Assembly (NCBI GenBank): GCA_965233625.1
Contig: OZ247499.1
Span: forward strand, 2,356,001-2,420,000
Direction: 5' to 3'
From: G965233625 sp965233625
GTDB taxonomy: Bacteria; Planctomycetota; Planctomycetia; Pirellulales; Pirellulaceae
DNA length: 64,000 nt
The translations under genes and the position numbers were made by a program. Positions within the stretch are counted from its first letter, which is position 1. Each line of letters begins with the position of its first letter. This document shows positions 53,539 to 62,856 of this stretch, one piece after another. Below the pieces are notes generated by a model. That model did no database searches and had not been told where the DNA came from. It saw nothing but the letters and a program-made list of their open reading frames with translations.

Positions 53539-55289
53539 TTCATCGAATAACGAGTTCACTTCCCACTTTCAAAACGGTCACTTTCCGACCAGGCTTGAAT
53601 CTTGTTGTTGCAGAAAAAAGCAAGGGTGCAACAAGCAGGCAGACCCGAAACGGATCAGGCAAGTCCAGCCTAGTTCGGATCATTGACTTCCTGCTTGGCT
53701 CGAAATGTGATCCTGAATCCATCTTTCGGTCTAAATCAATAATACAGCACGACTTCTCATTGTCGTTCGACTTGCAGGGAGTGCGAACCTTGGCTTCTCG
53801 CTCCGGTGAGTCCTCCAATCGGGTCGTGGTTGATGGTGAGTTTTCAAACTGGTTGGTCGAGCCAAAGCTGCATAAACAGTCCGGCGAGTATAGAATCAGC
53901 AATACAGAGTGGCGCAAAGTCCTCGGTAATCTGATGTTCAATCTTCCGGATGACATTGAGTCCTACGGTCCTTCCTTTCGATCGATGGTGTCTTACTTTC
54001 TTCGACGCGAAGCGAGCGGTGGTTTTCAAGATGCTCAGAAACACTCATCGAAACAACAGAATTGGGATATGCAAATCGCGCTCGCCTATCTGTTTGGTCT
54101 TGACTGGCGTATCCCACATGCGTTGCAACAGGTTAGACAAAAGGAAAAGTCTCTCGCATCGTTAAAGAGGGAGGCAAAAAGCGGTGTGCTTGGCGGCCTC
54201 ATGGGCAATGTTGGTGAGTTACGAACACGACTTGCCGTTGCGGAACAAGAGACAAACAAGCTAAAGCAGGAACTCTCCGAGTTTCAGGTATTGCCGGAGT
54301 ATCGCGACCTTGAAAAAGAAGCCTCACGTTTGGCAATCCGAATTTCAGAGTTAACGAGCGAGAACACACTAGACGTTGAATGTATAGCGTCGCTGTCCAG
54401 CCAACTCGACGATGAACAACCAGCGGATGATTCGCAGATTTTGGAACTTTACGAAGAAATAGGTATCGTCCTGCCGGAATTGGTTCGCAAGCGGTTAGAA
54501 GATGTGCGCAGTTTTCACGAAGCGCTAATACGGAATCGACGGATTCATCTGCAAAGCCAAATTGAGGATGCCCATGCGTCGATCCAAAGACGCGCATTGG
54601 AAATCGAACAGGCCGACCAGCGTAGGCAGGAAATAATGCGTACTATGGATAGCCATGGAGCATTAGACCAATACTCAAAGTTACAGGAGGAACTCTCTCG
54701 CAAGTTGGCTACCGTAGAAGAACTGAAGAAGAAGGTTACCCTTGCGAAACAGTTAGATTCAGAGTCGACGGAACTAACGATCGAACGTGCTCAAATCAAA
54801 AAGAAGCTTACTCTTGACCTCGAGGACAAGTCTGATTTATTAGATGAGTCGATCATTGTTTTTGAGGAGTTCTCAAAGCGGATCTCCGATCATGAGGGCA
54901 GTCTAGTTGTAGAATCCAAAGATAACGGCCCTGAATTTTCTGTGAATGTTGAAGGCAAAGAGAGCAAAGGCATTCGCAACATGCAGATATTTTGTTTCGA
55001 TATGACGCTCGCAGTACTTTGGGCGAAACGTGATTTTGGTGGGCCAGGTTTCCTCGTTCATGACAGCCATTTATTCGATGGAATGGACAGCCGGCAGGTT
55101 GCTAAAGCAATCGAAATAGGTGCTGAACAATCGAAAAAAAGTGGTTTTCAGTACATTATCTGTCTCAACTCAGATCAGTTGGCCGCGGCAGAATTCACGA
55201 ATGGTTTCGACCCCTCGAACTACCGTAACTCTGTGGAGATCACGGATGCCACCGAGCATGGCGGTATTTTTGGAATCAGAATCAAATAA
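53535..55289 (+). CDS. ABC-3C ATPase (DUF2326, Rad50/SMC-like)
   Basis: The 584-residue protein has Walker A RNGSGKSS (residues 38-45) in an SMC/Rad50-type N-terminus, long coiled coils (about residues 195-250 and 325-420) rich in Glu, Lys, Gln and Leu, and a C-terminal half with GPEFSVNVEGKESKGIRNMQ and FLVHDSHLFDGMDSRQV, where Walker B and signature elements would lie. This is the DUF2326 ATPase of ABC-three-component systems. It is AT-richer than its neighbours. In known cases the ATPase is presumed to sense invading nucleic acid or proteins, and to activate the coupled effector. Action in this organism is inference. Confidence 0.88.
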   Translation: MIHRITSSLPTFKTVTFRPGLNLVVAEKSKGATSRQTRNGSGKSSLVRIIDFLLGSKCDPESIFRSKSIIQHDFSLSFDLQGVRTLASRSGESSNRVVVDGEFSNWLVEPKLHKQSGEYRISNTEWRKVLGNLMFNLPDDIESYGPSFRSMVSYFLRREASGGFQDAQKHSSKQQNWDMQIALAYLFGLDWRIPHALQQVRQKEKSLASLKREAKSGVLGGLMGNVGELRTRLAVAEQETNKLKQELSEFQVLPEYRDLEKEASRLAIRISELTSENTLDVECIASLSSQLDDEQPADDSQILELYEEIGIVLPELVRKRLEDVRSFHEALIRNRRIHLQSQIEDAHASIQRRALEIEQADQRRQEIMRTMDSHGALDQYSKLQEELSRKLATVEELKKKVTLAKQLDSESTELTIERAQIKKKLTLDLEDKSDLLDESIIVFEEFSKRISDHEGSLVVESKDNGPEFSVNVEGKESKGIRNMQIFCFDMTLAVLWAKRDFGGPGFLVHDSHLFDGMDSRQVAKAIEIGAEQSKKSGFQYIICLNSDQLAAAEFTNGFDPSNYRNSVEITDATEHGGIFGIRIK

Positions 55290-55337
55290 CCGAATTTATA
55301 GCCGCCCCCGAAGAAATATTCCGATTTGAATTCCTAC

Positions 55338-55369
55338 GATAGGTGGTGTACCTGATAGGTGGTGTACCT
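55338..55369. repeat. Perfect tandem duplication of a 16-base unit
   Basis: The unit gataggtggtgtacct occurs twice in a row (55338-55353 and 55354-55369). It lies 48 bases downstream of the ABC-3C ATPase stop. Two copies are too few for a CRISPR or variable-number repeat call. It could mark an old insertion boundary or a slipped-strand event. Confidence 0.8.
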
Positions 55370-55545
55370 TTTGGATGTTAGTTTGATCGTCATTTGGCAT
55401 GCTGTCGGAAATTGCGGCTGGGGCGAAAAAATCGATTCATAGTATAGTGTTAGGAATTATGCGACGGGATGCGTTTTTGAATTCTTGTTCGTAGGTGAGT
55501 GCTCGTCCAACCTCTGCTATAGGTTTAACTAATTCCCGCCGAGTT

Positions 55546-56451
55546 CTACCCCTGCACATCGCTTGCGCTGATGATTTCAATCGCGAGCATTTCTCCGTTG
55601 CTTTCCAGGAAATACTCTTCGGGTTGGGGTTCTCGGCAGCGGAGGAAGTCGTCTTCGCCGATTTGCATGGTGTGGCCTGCGGCGAGGACGGCGTTGGATT
55701 TGAGGAGGTATTCGAAGATGTTGCCGAAGATGGTGGCGTAGCGTTGACCTTCGAAGTGGCCTTCGGCGAGGACGGCGAGGTCGGGCAGGCCCAGGTGATG
55801 GGCGCCGTAGGTGCGCATCCAGACGCCGGTGACGCCTTCGACTTCGTACTTGACGAAGCCGCAGAACAGCATGATGAGCGGTAGGGCTGCGATGACTTCC
55901 AGAATATCTTCGTCCTCCTTTTCCGTGGTGAAGATGGAAGCGGGCAGCGAGGTGCGGGCTTCTTCGTTCAGCACCAGGATGGCGCCGGTGGCCGAGAGCA
56001 CGCCGGCCATGGCCGCCAGCGCCTGATACTGCTTGCGGGGGTCCATTTCTTTGCCCGCGTAAAAGACCAGCAGATGCGTTGTGTGCGTGCGGGCCTGCTG
56101 CTTGATCTCTTCGTCATAGTGCGCCGGCGCCACGCAATTCTCGACTGCTTCGGCCGGCATCGGTGTATCGAAGCCAACGAGTTTCACCACGTGCTGCCCC
56201 CAGCCAGCTAGACCAAACAGGCTGCCCTGCTGGCTTATTTCACGATCTACATCGGCGCGGCCGTTTGCCATACATGCGTGGTACGATCGCATCGCGCCAG
56301 TGATCGCAGCGCCATCGGGCAGCGGACCGTTGAACAGCAGTTGCAGGCTGAGGCCGTTTTCAATCTGCTCGTTGGCAACCAGCGGGCCATCGTCGCCGGG
56401 GCCTTCTTCGTCGCCAGCGGATCTGCCGAAGAAGCGGGAAAATATACTCAT
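55546..56451 (-). CDS. DUF4261 domain-containing protein
   Basis: The 301-residue protein starts MSIFSRFFGR, without signal peptide. The central and C-terminal parts carry the DUF4261 pattern: HTTHLLVFYAGKEMDPRKQ, VLSATGAILVLNEEARTSLP, and GVWMRTYGAHHLGLPDLAVL, the latter including the paired His. The family function is unknown; members often occur singly in gram-negatives and planctomycetes. It lies between the ABC-3C island and the divergent opp operon, and its own GC content matches the chromosome rather than the island, so it probably marks the return to the core genome. Confidence 0.85.
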   Translation of the reverse strand: MSIFSRFFGRSAGDEEGPGDDGPLVANEQIENGLSLQLLFNGPLPDGAAITGAMRSYHACMANGRADVDREISQQGSLFGLAGWGQHVVKLVGFDTPMPAEAVENCVAPAHYDEEIKQQARTHTTHLLVFYAGKEMDPRKQYQALAAMAGVLSATGAILVLNEEARTSLPASIFTTEKEDEDILEVIAALPLIMLFCGFVKYEVEGVTGVWMRTYGAHHLGLPDLAVLAEGHFEGQRYATIFGNIFEYLLKSNAVLAAGHTMQIGEDDFLRCREPQPEEYFLESNGEMLAIEIISASDVQG

Positions 56452-56624
56452 GACTTTATCGGTTCACCGCTGTTTATCACGCGGCAGGCAGACGCCTACA
56501 CAACGGACTGAAATACCAGCGGGTTCTACGTGGTTGTTACTGCTTGTGCTTGCCGGGGACCGGCGCCGTATTTAGGATGTTAACCTAACCGCTAGCAGCG
56601 ACGTGGGCGAGCGAAGGAATGAAC

Positions 56625-58577
56625 ATGCTGGAATTCGTGCGACGATATTTTCCTGTGCTAGGACTGGGCGTACTGCTTTGTGCGCTGGTCTGGGCAGTTT
56701 CTTTTGGTACGCTGCCGCCCGCTGATTTTACGTTCAACAACGGCGACGAAGTAAAGACCGTTGATCCGCCCAAAGCCACCGGCGTGCCCGAAGGCCGCAT
56801 CATCCGGGCGATGTTCGAAGGGCTGCTAAGCTCCCTGCCCGATAAAGACGCAGAGCCAGACGATACAGGCAACGTGCCGATGAAGCCCCAACCCGGCAGC
56901 GCGGAGAAGCTGGAAATCTCAGAAGACGGGCTGACTTATACCTTCACCATGCGGAAAGAAGCCGTCTGGAGCAATGGCCGCCGCGTGGTGGCCAGCGACT
57001 TTGCCTGGTCGTGGCGGCGGATGTTGCATCCGGAAATTGGTTCGCGTTACGCCGATCAGCTTTACTACGTGCAGGGCGCCAAGGCCTACAATCAGGCGAC
57101 GCTTGAAGTTGGTAAGCAGGTGGAAGTTGAACTGCCGGGCCGCCGCAACGCCTCGCAGGTGTTCCCGCAAGGACCGATGAAATTCGGCGTCCTGAAGAAG
57201 ATTGTTGAGCCGCCGCCACTCGACCTGCCTGAGGATGTCACCGAAGACGACAAGGATAAAGCTGAGGCCGCCTTCAAAGCCGCAACGGTCTATGTCGTGG
57301 AAGTGAAGAAAGGGGAATCAGGCGACGCGGTTGACTGGGAAGGCTCCGGCGCCGAGATTGCCTTCGCCAAAGAACCGGGCGAAGCGGCCGCGAATTACAA
57401 GGGCAAGATCGAACGCTGCCTGCATGTGCTGCCCAACTTCGCCACGACGGTGGCCATCAAAGCGGAAAACGACGACACGCTGGTGCTGAAGCTGGACAAT
57501 CGCACGCCTTATTTCAGCGAACTGGTTGCGTTCTACCCCCTATTCCCCGTTAACCGCGAATGCGTTGAAGAACACGGCGCCCCGGATTGGACCAAGCCAG
57601 AGAACATCGTCTGCAACGGGCCTTTCCGTCTAGAGTTCCGCCGCATCCGCGACCGTGTGCGAATGGTGAAGAACGAAACCTACTGGAACGCGGATAACGT
57701 CTCGCTGGAAATCGTCGACGCGATGGCGATCAAAAGCGAGAACACCAGCTTGAACATGTACCTGACGGGACAGCTTGACTGGTCCACATTGATCCCGCAT
57801 TCGGTGATCCCGATTGTGAAGGACCGGGAAGACTTCAAAACGGCGCCCCAGCTTGCCACTTACTTCTACCGCGTGAATGTCGAACGCGAAGGCGTTAGCG
57901 ATGTACGTGTCCGTCGCGCACTAAACATGGCAATTGATAAAGCAGCCATCTGCGAAAAACTACTCAAGGCCGGGCAACAGCCCGCGCGGCATCTGGTGCC
58001 GCCTGGGATGGCCGGCTACAAGTCGCCAATGACGGACGAGTACAACCCGCAGAAAGCCCGCGAACTGCTGGCCGAGGCAGGCTACCCCGGTGGTAAAAAC
58101 TTCCCCAAGGTGCAGGTGCTGTACAACACCAGCGAAGGGCATCGCACGATTGCCGAGGTGATTCAGCGTCAGTGGAGCGAGAATCTGGGCGTTAATATCG
58201 AACTGCGGAATCTGGAGTGGGGCAGCTACCTGGATACGGTCAACCAGACGGATTACGAAATCGCCCGCGCGGGCTGGATCGGCGACTATCCGGACCCGAA
58301 CACGTTTCTAGACATGTTCAAAACCGGCGGTGAGAACAACGAGACAAACTGGAGCAGCAAAGAATATGACAAGCTCCTGCAACTCGCCCGTGAAGAAACC
58401 GACCCGCAGAAGCGCGCGGAGCATCTGGCCAAAGCCGAGCGTATTCTGATGGACGAACTGCCGATTCTTCCCATCTATTTCTACGTGTCCAACAACATGG
58501 TCAAGCCGCACGTTCAAGGCTTCTACCCGAATATTCAGGACGTCCATCCGCTGGACCTCATACGGATTGAAAAATAA
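56625..58577 (+). CDS. oppA: Peptide ABC transporter substrate-binding protein (SBP_bac_5, OppA-like)
   Basis: The 650-residue protein binds oligopeptides (or a similar ligand) outside the membrane. It starts with a membrane-targeting helix (YFPVLGLGVLLCALVWAVSF) and has the SBP_bac_5 pattern (EDGLTYTFTMRKEAVWSNGR, VRRALNMAIDKAAICEKLLK, TNWSSKEYDKLLQLA). It is about 100 residues longer than E. coli OppA, through an insertion around residues 155-275. ATG 56625 is 5 bases after AAGGA, whereas ATG 56619 overlaps that site, so I chose 56625. It is the first gene of a complete opp operon. Confidence 0.93.
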   Translation: MLEFVRRYFPVLGLGVLLCALVWAVSFGTLPPADFTFNNGDEVKTVDPPKATGVPEGRIIRAMFEGLLSSLPDKDAEPDDTGNVPMKPQPGSAEKLEISEDGLTYTFTMRKEAVWSNGRRVVASDFAWSWRRMLHPEIGSRYADQLYYVQGAKAYNQATLEVGKQVEVELPGRRNASQVFPQGPMKFGVLKKIVEPPPLDLPEDVTEDDKDKAEAAFKAATVYVVEVKKGESGDAVDWEGSGAEIAFAKEPGEAAANYKGKIERCLHVLPNFATTVAIKAENDDTLVLKLDNRTPYFSELVAFYPLFPVNRECVEEHGAPDWTKPENIVCNGPFRLEFRRIRDRVRMVKNETYWNADNVSLEIVDAMAIKSENTSLNMYLTGQLDWSTLIPHSVIPIVKDREDFKTAPQLATYFYRVNVEREGVSDVRVRRALNMAIDKAAICEKLLKAGQQPARHLVPPGMAGYKSPMTDEYNPQKARELLAEAGYPGGKNFPKVQVLYNTSEGHRTIAEVIQRQWSENLGVNIELRNLEWGSYLDTVNQTDYEIARAGWIGDYPDPNTFLDMFKTGGENNETNWSSKEYDKLLQLAREETDPQKRAEHLAKAERILMDELPILPIYFYVSNNMVKPHVQGFYPNIQDVHPLDLIRIEK

Positions 58578-59498
58578 GTGTTTCAATTTCTGCTAAAACG
58601 CGTGGGATGGGGTCTGTTGACACTGTGGGCAGTGTTCACAATCTCTTTCTTCCTGATGCGCGCCGCGCCAGGCGGCCCGTTTGATGAAGAACGCAAAGTG
58701 CCGCCTGAAATTGAGAAAAATCTGAACGCCAAATTCCACCTGGATGAGCCGCTGTACAAGCAGTACTTCATGGTGCTGGGCAGCGTGGCGATGCTGGACT
58801 TTCTTCCCAGCTATAAGCTGGAAGACTATCACACTAACGAAATCATCAGACAGGGTTTTCCGGTGTCGGCATCGCTAGGCATATTTGCGATGACGTTCGC
58901 CCTGGTTTTTGGAACGACCGCCGGAGTGATTGCGGCGGTGCGGCGGAATACTGGATTTGATTACTCGTTTATGGCCGCGGCAACGTTGGGCATTGCCGTG
59001 CCAAACTTTGTGCTGGCCAGTTCCGCGGTGGTTCTTTTCGTGTTTTACATCCCGCTGCTGCCCGCAGGCGGATGGGGCGAGATACGTCAGATTCTGCTGC
59101 CTGCTTTGTGTCTGGGGGCGCCGTTCGCCGGCTACATCGCGAGGCTGACACGCACGGGAATGCTGGACGTATTAAGCCTGGATTACATCCGCACGGCTTA
59201 CGCCAAGGGCCTAAGCAGCCGCCGGGTGGTGCTGCGGCATGCACTGCGCGGGGCGTTGCTGCCAGTGGTTTCTTACATTGGTCCCGCCACGGCGGCTGTG
59301 CTGACGGGTTCGCTGGTGCTGGAACGAATCTTTGCGTTGCCGGGCATGGGTAGCCACTTCATCGAAGCCGCCCTGCAACGTGATTACTCGGTAGCTATGG
59401 GAATGGTGCTTGTGTACACGTTCCTGTTGTTTGTGATGAACACGCTGGTTGACCTCTCTTATTCCATCATCGATCCGCGCGTCAAACTTAATTCGTAA
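58578..59498 (+). CDS. oppB: Oligopeptide ABC transporter permease (OppB-like)
   Basis: The 306-residue permease has about six membrane helices. It begins MFQFLLKRVGWGLLTLW and has the BPD_transp_1 EAA loop (RTAYAKGLSSRRVVLRHALRG) that contacts the ATPases. The start is GTG 58578, directly after the oppA stop TAA, so coupling is likely. N-terminal residues RAAPGGPFDEER are typical for OppB/DppB. It is followed by oppC after 48 bases. Confidence 0.92.
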   Translation: MFQFLLKRVGWGLLTLWAVFTISFFLMRAAPGGPFDEERKVPPEIEKNLNAKFHLDEPLYKQYFMVLGSVAMLDFLPSYKLEDYHTNEIIRQGFPVSASLGIFAMTFALVFGTTAGVIAAVRRNTGFDYSFMAAATLGIAVPNFVLASSAVVLFVFYIPLLPAGGWGEIRQILLPALCLGAPFAGYIARLTRTGMLDVLSLDYIRTAYAKGLSSRRVVLRHALRGALLPVVSYIGPATAAVLTGSLVLERIFALPGMGSHFIEAALQRDYSVAMGMVLVYTFLLFVMNTLVDLSYSIIDPRVKLNS

Positions 59499-59546
59499 CG
59501 CCGCGCTGTTGCCACTCCATCTGCATCGACCTGTGAAACTGCCACG

Positions 59547-60761
59547 ATGAGCAACCCTGACGGAAAAGACACGCCGCCATCGAAAGATAAATACGCCGCC
59601 ATGTTAAGTGAGGCGGCGAAGATTCAAGGCGTTTCCCTCTGGCAGGACGCCTGGCGGCGGCTGCGGAAGAACTATGCGGCCATGGGGTCGCTGGCGTTTC
59701 TGATACTCATGGTGCTGACCGCCATTTTCACTCCGCTGCTTCCGTTGCAATCGCCAATTGTTCAGGACCTGGACAATCAATTCCGCTGGCCCAACCTCGA
59801 GCCGCAGACGCTGGGCATTGCAGAACACGAGTCAAAACTGGCAGCTTTGCAGGACGAACGCACCACCGCGGATTCCAAACGCCGCAAAGCGATTGATGAC
59901 GAAATTGAATCGCTCCGTTCCGCCAATCCCCGCGAGAATTCCTGGTGGAAGGATGTCGAAGGCAACCCGCGCGGCGGCGTGCTAACCGTTTTCCTTACCG
60001 ATCTGCGGTTGAGCATCTTCGGCGACTGGTGCATCCCTTCCATCTGCGGCACTGATAACCTGGGCCGCGATGTGTTCTCCCGCATCCTCTGGGGCTCGCG
60101 TGTGTCGCTGATTGTGGGCGTGGTTGCCACACTTGTGTCACTGGTGATCGGCGTCTCTTACGGTGCGATCGCGGGCTATGTGGGTGGAACGGTTGAATCC
60201 GTCATGATGCGGATTGTGGATATCCTTTACTCCGTGCCGTTCATTTTTGTCGTCATCACACTGATGATGGTACTTAGCGAAGACAGCATCAAGTCAGAGC
60301 TTGAACAGTATGGCATCGACAACATCGTGATTTTTTACATCGTCATCGGAGCGATTTACTGGCTCACCATGGCGCGGATTGTCCGCGGTCAGGTAAAGTC
60401 GTTAAAGAATGAGCAATACGTCGATGCAGCGCGTGTTATCGGCGCCAGCCGGTGGCGGATTATTTTCCGCCATCTCGTCCCTAACGTGATGAGCATCGTG
60501 ATCGTCTACCTGACGCTGACCATTCCTTCTGTCATGCTGTTTGAAGCTTTTCTGTCGTTCCTGGGAATGGGCGTTTCGCCGCCGGATATCTCGTGGGGAC
60601 TGCTGGTTAACGAGGGTGTGGGCGTCATCACCGCCATTCAGATTCAGTGGTGGCTGGTGCTGTTTCCGGGCCTGGCGTTGGCGCTGACCTTGTTTGCTTT
60701 GAACTTTCTGGGTGATGGCATGCGTGATGCGCTCGACCCGCGGATGAAGAACCGCGACTAA
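59547..60761 (+). CDS. oppC: Oligopeptide ABC transporter permease (OppC-like) with extended periplasmic loop
   Basis: The 404-residue permease has the OppC pattern: an N-terminal helix, the GTDNLGRDVFSRILWGSR signature, and the EAA loop (YVDAARVIGASRWRIIFRHL). Most OppC proteins are about 300 residues. Here a charged insertion of about 100 residues (around residues 65-160, with a Lys/Glu/Arg-rich coiled-coil-like stretch LAALQDERTTADSKRRKAI) lies between the first two helices, facing outside. It may contact the large OppA or another envelope partner. It has no other irregularity. Confidence 0.92.
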   Translation: MSNPDGKDTPPSKDKYAAMLSEAAKIQGVSLWQDAWRRLRKNYAAMGSLAFLILMVLTAIFTPLLPLQSPIVQDLDNQFRWPNLEPQTLGIAEHESKLAALQDERTTADSKRRKAIDDEIESLRSANPRENSWWKDVEGNPRGGVLTVFLTDLRLSIFGDWCIPSICGTDNLGRDVFSRILWGSRVSLIVGVVATLVSLVIGVSYGAIAGYVGGTVESVMMRIVDILYSVPFIFVVITLMMVLSEDSIKSELEQYGIDNIVIFYIVIGAIYWLTMARIVRGQVKSLKNEQYVDAARVIGASRWRIIFRHLVPNVMSIVIVYLTLTIPSVMLFEAFLSFLGMGVSPPDISWGLLVNEGVGVITAIQIQWWLVLFPGLALALTLFALNFLGDGMRDALDPRMKNRD

Positions 60762-60815
60762 ACCCGGAAAACTCTCAACAGAACGCCACACCGAAGACAG
60801 CAATCTGGGAATCGA

Positions 60816-61829
60816 ATGGCCAGCATAGATACACCGCTCTTAGCCGTTGACAACTTGCACGTGGAGTTCGCCACCGATGATGGTGTGGTGCGGGCCGTGG
60901 ATGGTGTGAGTTTTGACCTGTCGCCGGGCGAAACGCTGGGCATTGTCGGCGAATCCGGTTCAGGAAAATCGGTGACCAATCTTGCCACCATGGGACTGGT
61001 GCCCCGGCCGCCGGGCCGCATCACCAAAGGCAGCATCCGCTTCCGTGGGCAGGACCTGCTGAGTTGCACCGACCGGCAGTGGCGTGAGATCCGCGGCAAA
61101 CAGATTGCCATGATCTTTCAAGATCCGATGACGGCGCTCAATCCGTTCCTGACTATTCAGGAACAACTCACAGAAATGACGATGCTGCACTTTGGCTGGG
61201 GCGAAGACAAAGCCATCAAGCACGCGATCAGCATGCTGGAGATGGTGCAGATTCCCGGCGCGGCAGGCCGTGTGAAGAGCTTTCCGCATGAGTTTTCCGG
61301 CGGCATGCGACAGCGCGTGATGATCGCCATGGCGCTATCCTGCGAACCAGACATCCTCATTGCCGACGAGCCAACCACGGCGCTGGACGTAACCGTACAA
61401 GCGCAGATTCTAGATCTGATGAAGGATTTGCAGAAAGAGAAAAACACGGCCATCATTCTGATCACGCACGATCTGGGAGTGGTTGCCAACATCTGTCACC
61501 GCGTCCTGGTGATGTACGCGGGCCAGGTTATCGAACGGGCTGACGCCGGCGCTCTATTCGCGGAGCCACGCCATCCCTACACGCTCGGCCTGCTTGAATC
61601 GGTTCCCCGTTGGGATGACGATAGTCAGACGCGGCTTCAAGCTATTGAAGGGCAACCGCCCAACATGGCGCATCCGCCCTCAGGCTGCCCGTTTCACCCG
61701 CGATGCAAATTCGTCCTCGACAAGTGCAAACAGGAGATGCCCGGCCTGACGCCCCGTACAGATGGCGGTAACTTCGCCTGCTTCGTAGATGTAACCACCG
61801 CCAAGCCTACCACGGGGGTAACGCCATGA
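60816..61829 (+). CDS. oppD: Oligopeptide ABC transporter ATPase (OppD-like)
   Basis: The 337-residue ATPase has Walker A GESGSGKS (residues 45-52), the ABC signature FSGGMRQRVMIAMAL, and Walker B ILIADEPTTALDV. The C-terminal oligo_HPY domain includes PSGCPFHPRCKF with its cysteines, which in OppD/DppD proteins holds an iron-sulfur cluster in some members. It pairs with OppF. The stop overlaps the oppF start by 4 bases. Confidence 0.95.
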   Translation: MASIDTPLLAVDNLHVEFATDDGVVRAVDGVSFDLSPGETLGIVGESGSGKSVTNLATMGLVPRPPGRITKGSIRFRGQDLLSCTDRQWREIRGKQIAMIFQDPMTALNPFLTIQEQLTEMTMLHFGWGEDKAIKHAISMLEMVQIPGAAGRVKSFPHEFSGGMRQRVMIAMALSCEPDILIADEPTTALDVTVQAQILDLMKDLQKEKNTAIILITHDLGVVANICHRVLVMYAGQVIERADAGALFAEPRHPYTLGLLESVPRWDDDSQTRLQAIEGQPPNMAHPPSGCPFHPRCKFVLDKCKQEMPGLTPRTDGGNFACFVDVTTAKPTTGVTP

Positions 61830-62830
61830 TTAAGTCCGGCCACAACCCACCGGGCGGCAAGCCGCTGCTAGAAGTCCGCGATCTAAAGGTTCACTTTCCG
61901 TATACCAAAGGACCGTTCTGGGCGCAGAAAAAAGGCTTCATCCGGGCCGTCGATGGCGTCAGCTTCACGGTGCAACCCGGTGAGACGCTGGGCATCGTTG
62001 GCGAGTCTGGCTGCGGCAAATCGACCACGGCCCGCGCGATCCTTAGACTGGCGCCTGTGACCAGCGGTGAAGTGCTATTCAAAGGCACGCGGATTGATAA
62101 CGCGGGCGAGTCGCAGATGCAGGCCGTCCGCCGCAACCTGCAGATGATCTTCCAGGATCCTTACGCTTCACTGAATCCGCGCATGACGGTTGGCAGCATT
62201 ATCAGTGAGCCAATGAAAATCTTCGGCCTGCATAGCGGCCGCGACCGCAAACTCGAAACCATGCGACTGATGGACATGGTCGGGCTTAATCCACGCTTCC
62301 TCAACCGCTATCCGCACGAGTTTTCCGGTGGGCAACGGCAACGTATCGGCATCGCCCGCGCCCTGGCGGTTGAGCCTGAGATCATTGTCTGTGACGAACC
62401 TGTGTCAGCCCTGGATGTTTCGATTCAGGCGCAGGTCATCAATCTGCTGATGGACCTGCAACAACAGCTTGGCCTGGCGTACGTTTTCATTGCGCATGAC
62501 CTGGCTGTTGTCCGGCACATCGCCCATCGTGTCGGGGTGATGTATCTGGGGCGGATGGTGGAGCTTGCCTCGTCAGCGGAACTGTACAGCAATCCGCAGC
62601 ACCCGTATACGAAAGCTCTGCTCTCGGCGGCGCCAGTGCCGGATCCGGAGCTCGAAAAGTCCCGGCAGCGTGTGGTGCTTCAAGGCGAAGTGCCTTCGCC
62701 TGATAAGGTGTACCACGGCTGCGCATTTGCCGAACGCTGCCCGATTGCAGAGCCACAGTGCACGGCACAGCCGATTGAATTTGTAGGCGATGAACACAAG
62801 GTAGCGTGCATCAAAGCAGAAGCTTCTTAG
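61826..62830 (+). CDS. oppF: Oligopeptide ABC transporter ATPase (OppF-like)
   Basis: The 334-residue ATPase carries Walker A GESGCGKST (residues 59-67), signature FSGGQRQRIGIARALA, and Walker B IIVCDEPVSALDV. The oligo_HPY C-terminus includes CPIAEPQC cysteines. It forms a heterodimer with OppD to energise OppBC. The ATG overlaps the oppD stop as ATGA, which makes translational coupling likely. The operon oppABCDF is complete; a beta-helix gene begins only 26 bases after it. Confidence 0.95.
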   Translation: MIKSGHNPPGGKPLLEVRDLKVHFPYTKGPFWAQKKGFIRAVDGVSFTVQPGETLGIVGESGCGKSTTARAILRLAPVTSGEVLFKGTRIDNAGESQMQAVRRNLQMIFQDPYASLNPRMTVGSIISEPMKIFGLHSGRDRKLETMRLMDMVGLNPRFLNRYPHEFSGGQRQRIGIARALAVEPEIIVCDEPVSALDVSIQAQVINLLMDLQQQLGLAYVFIAHDLAVVRHIAHRVGVMYLGRMVELASSAELYSNPQHPYTKALLSAAPVPDPELEKSRQRVVLQGEVPSPDKVYHGCAFAERCPIAEPQCTAQPIEFVGDEHKVACIKAEAS

Positions 62831-62856
62831 TATCGTTTCGCGTGAGGAAAGCCAGC

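Noticed and set aside
55338..55369. CRISPR array
   Set aside because: Only two directly adjacent 16-base copies without spacers.
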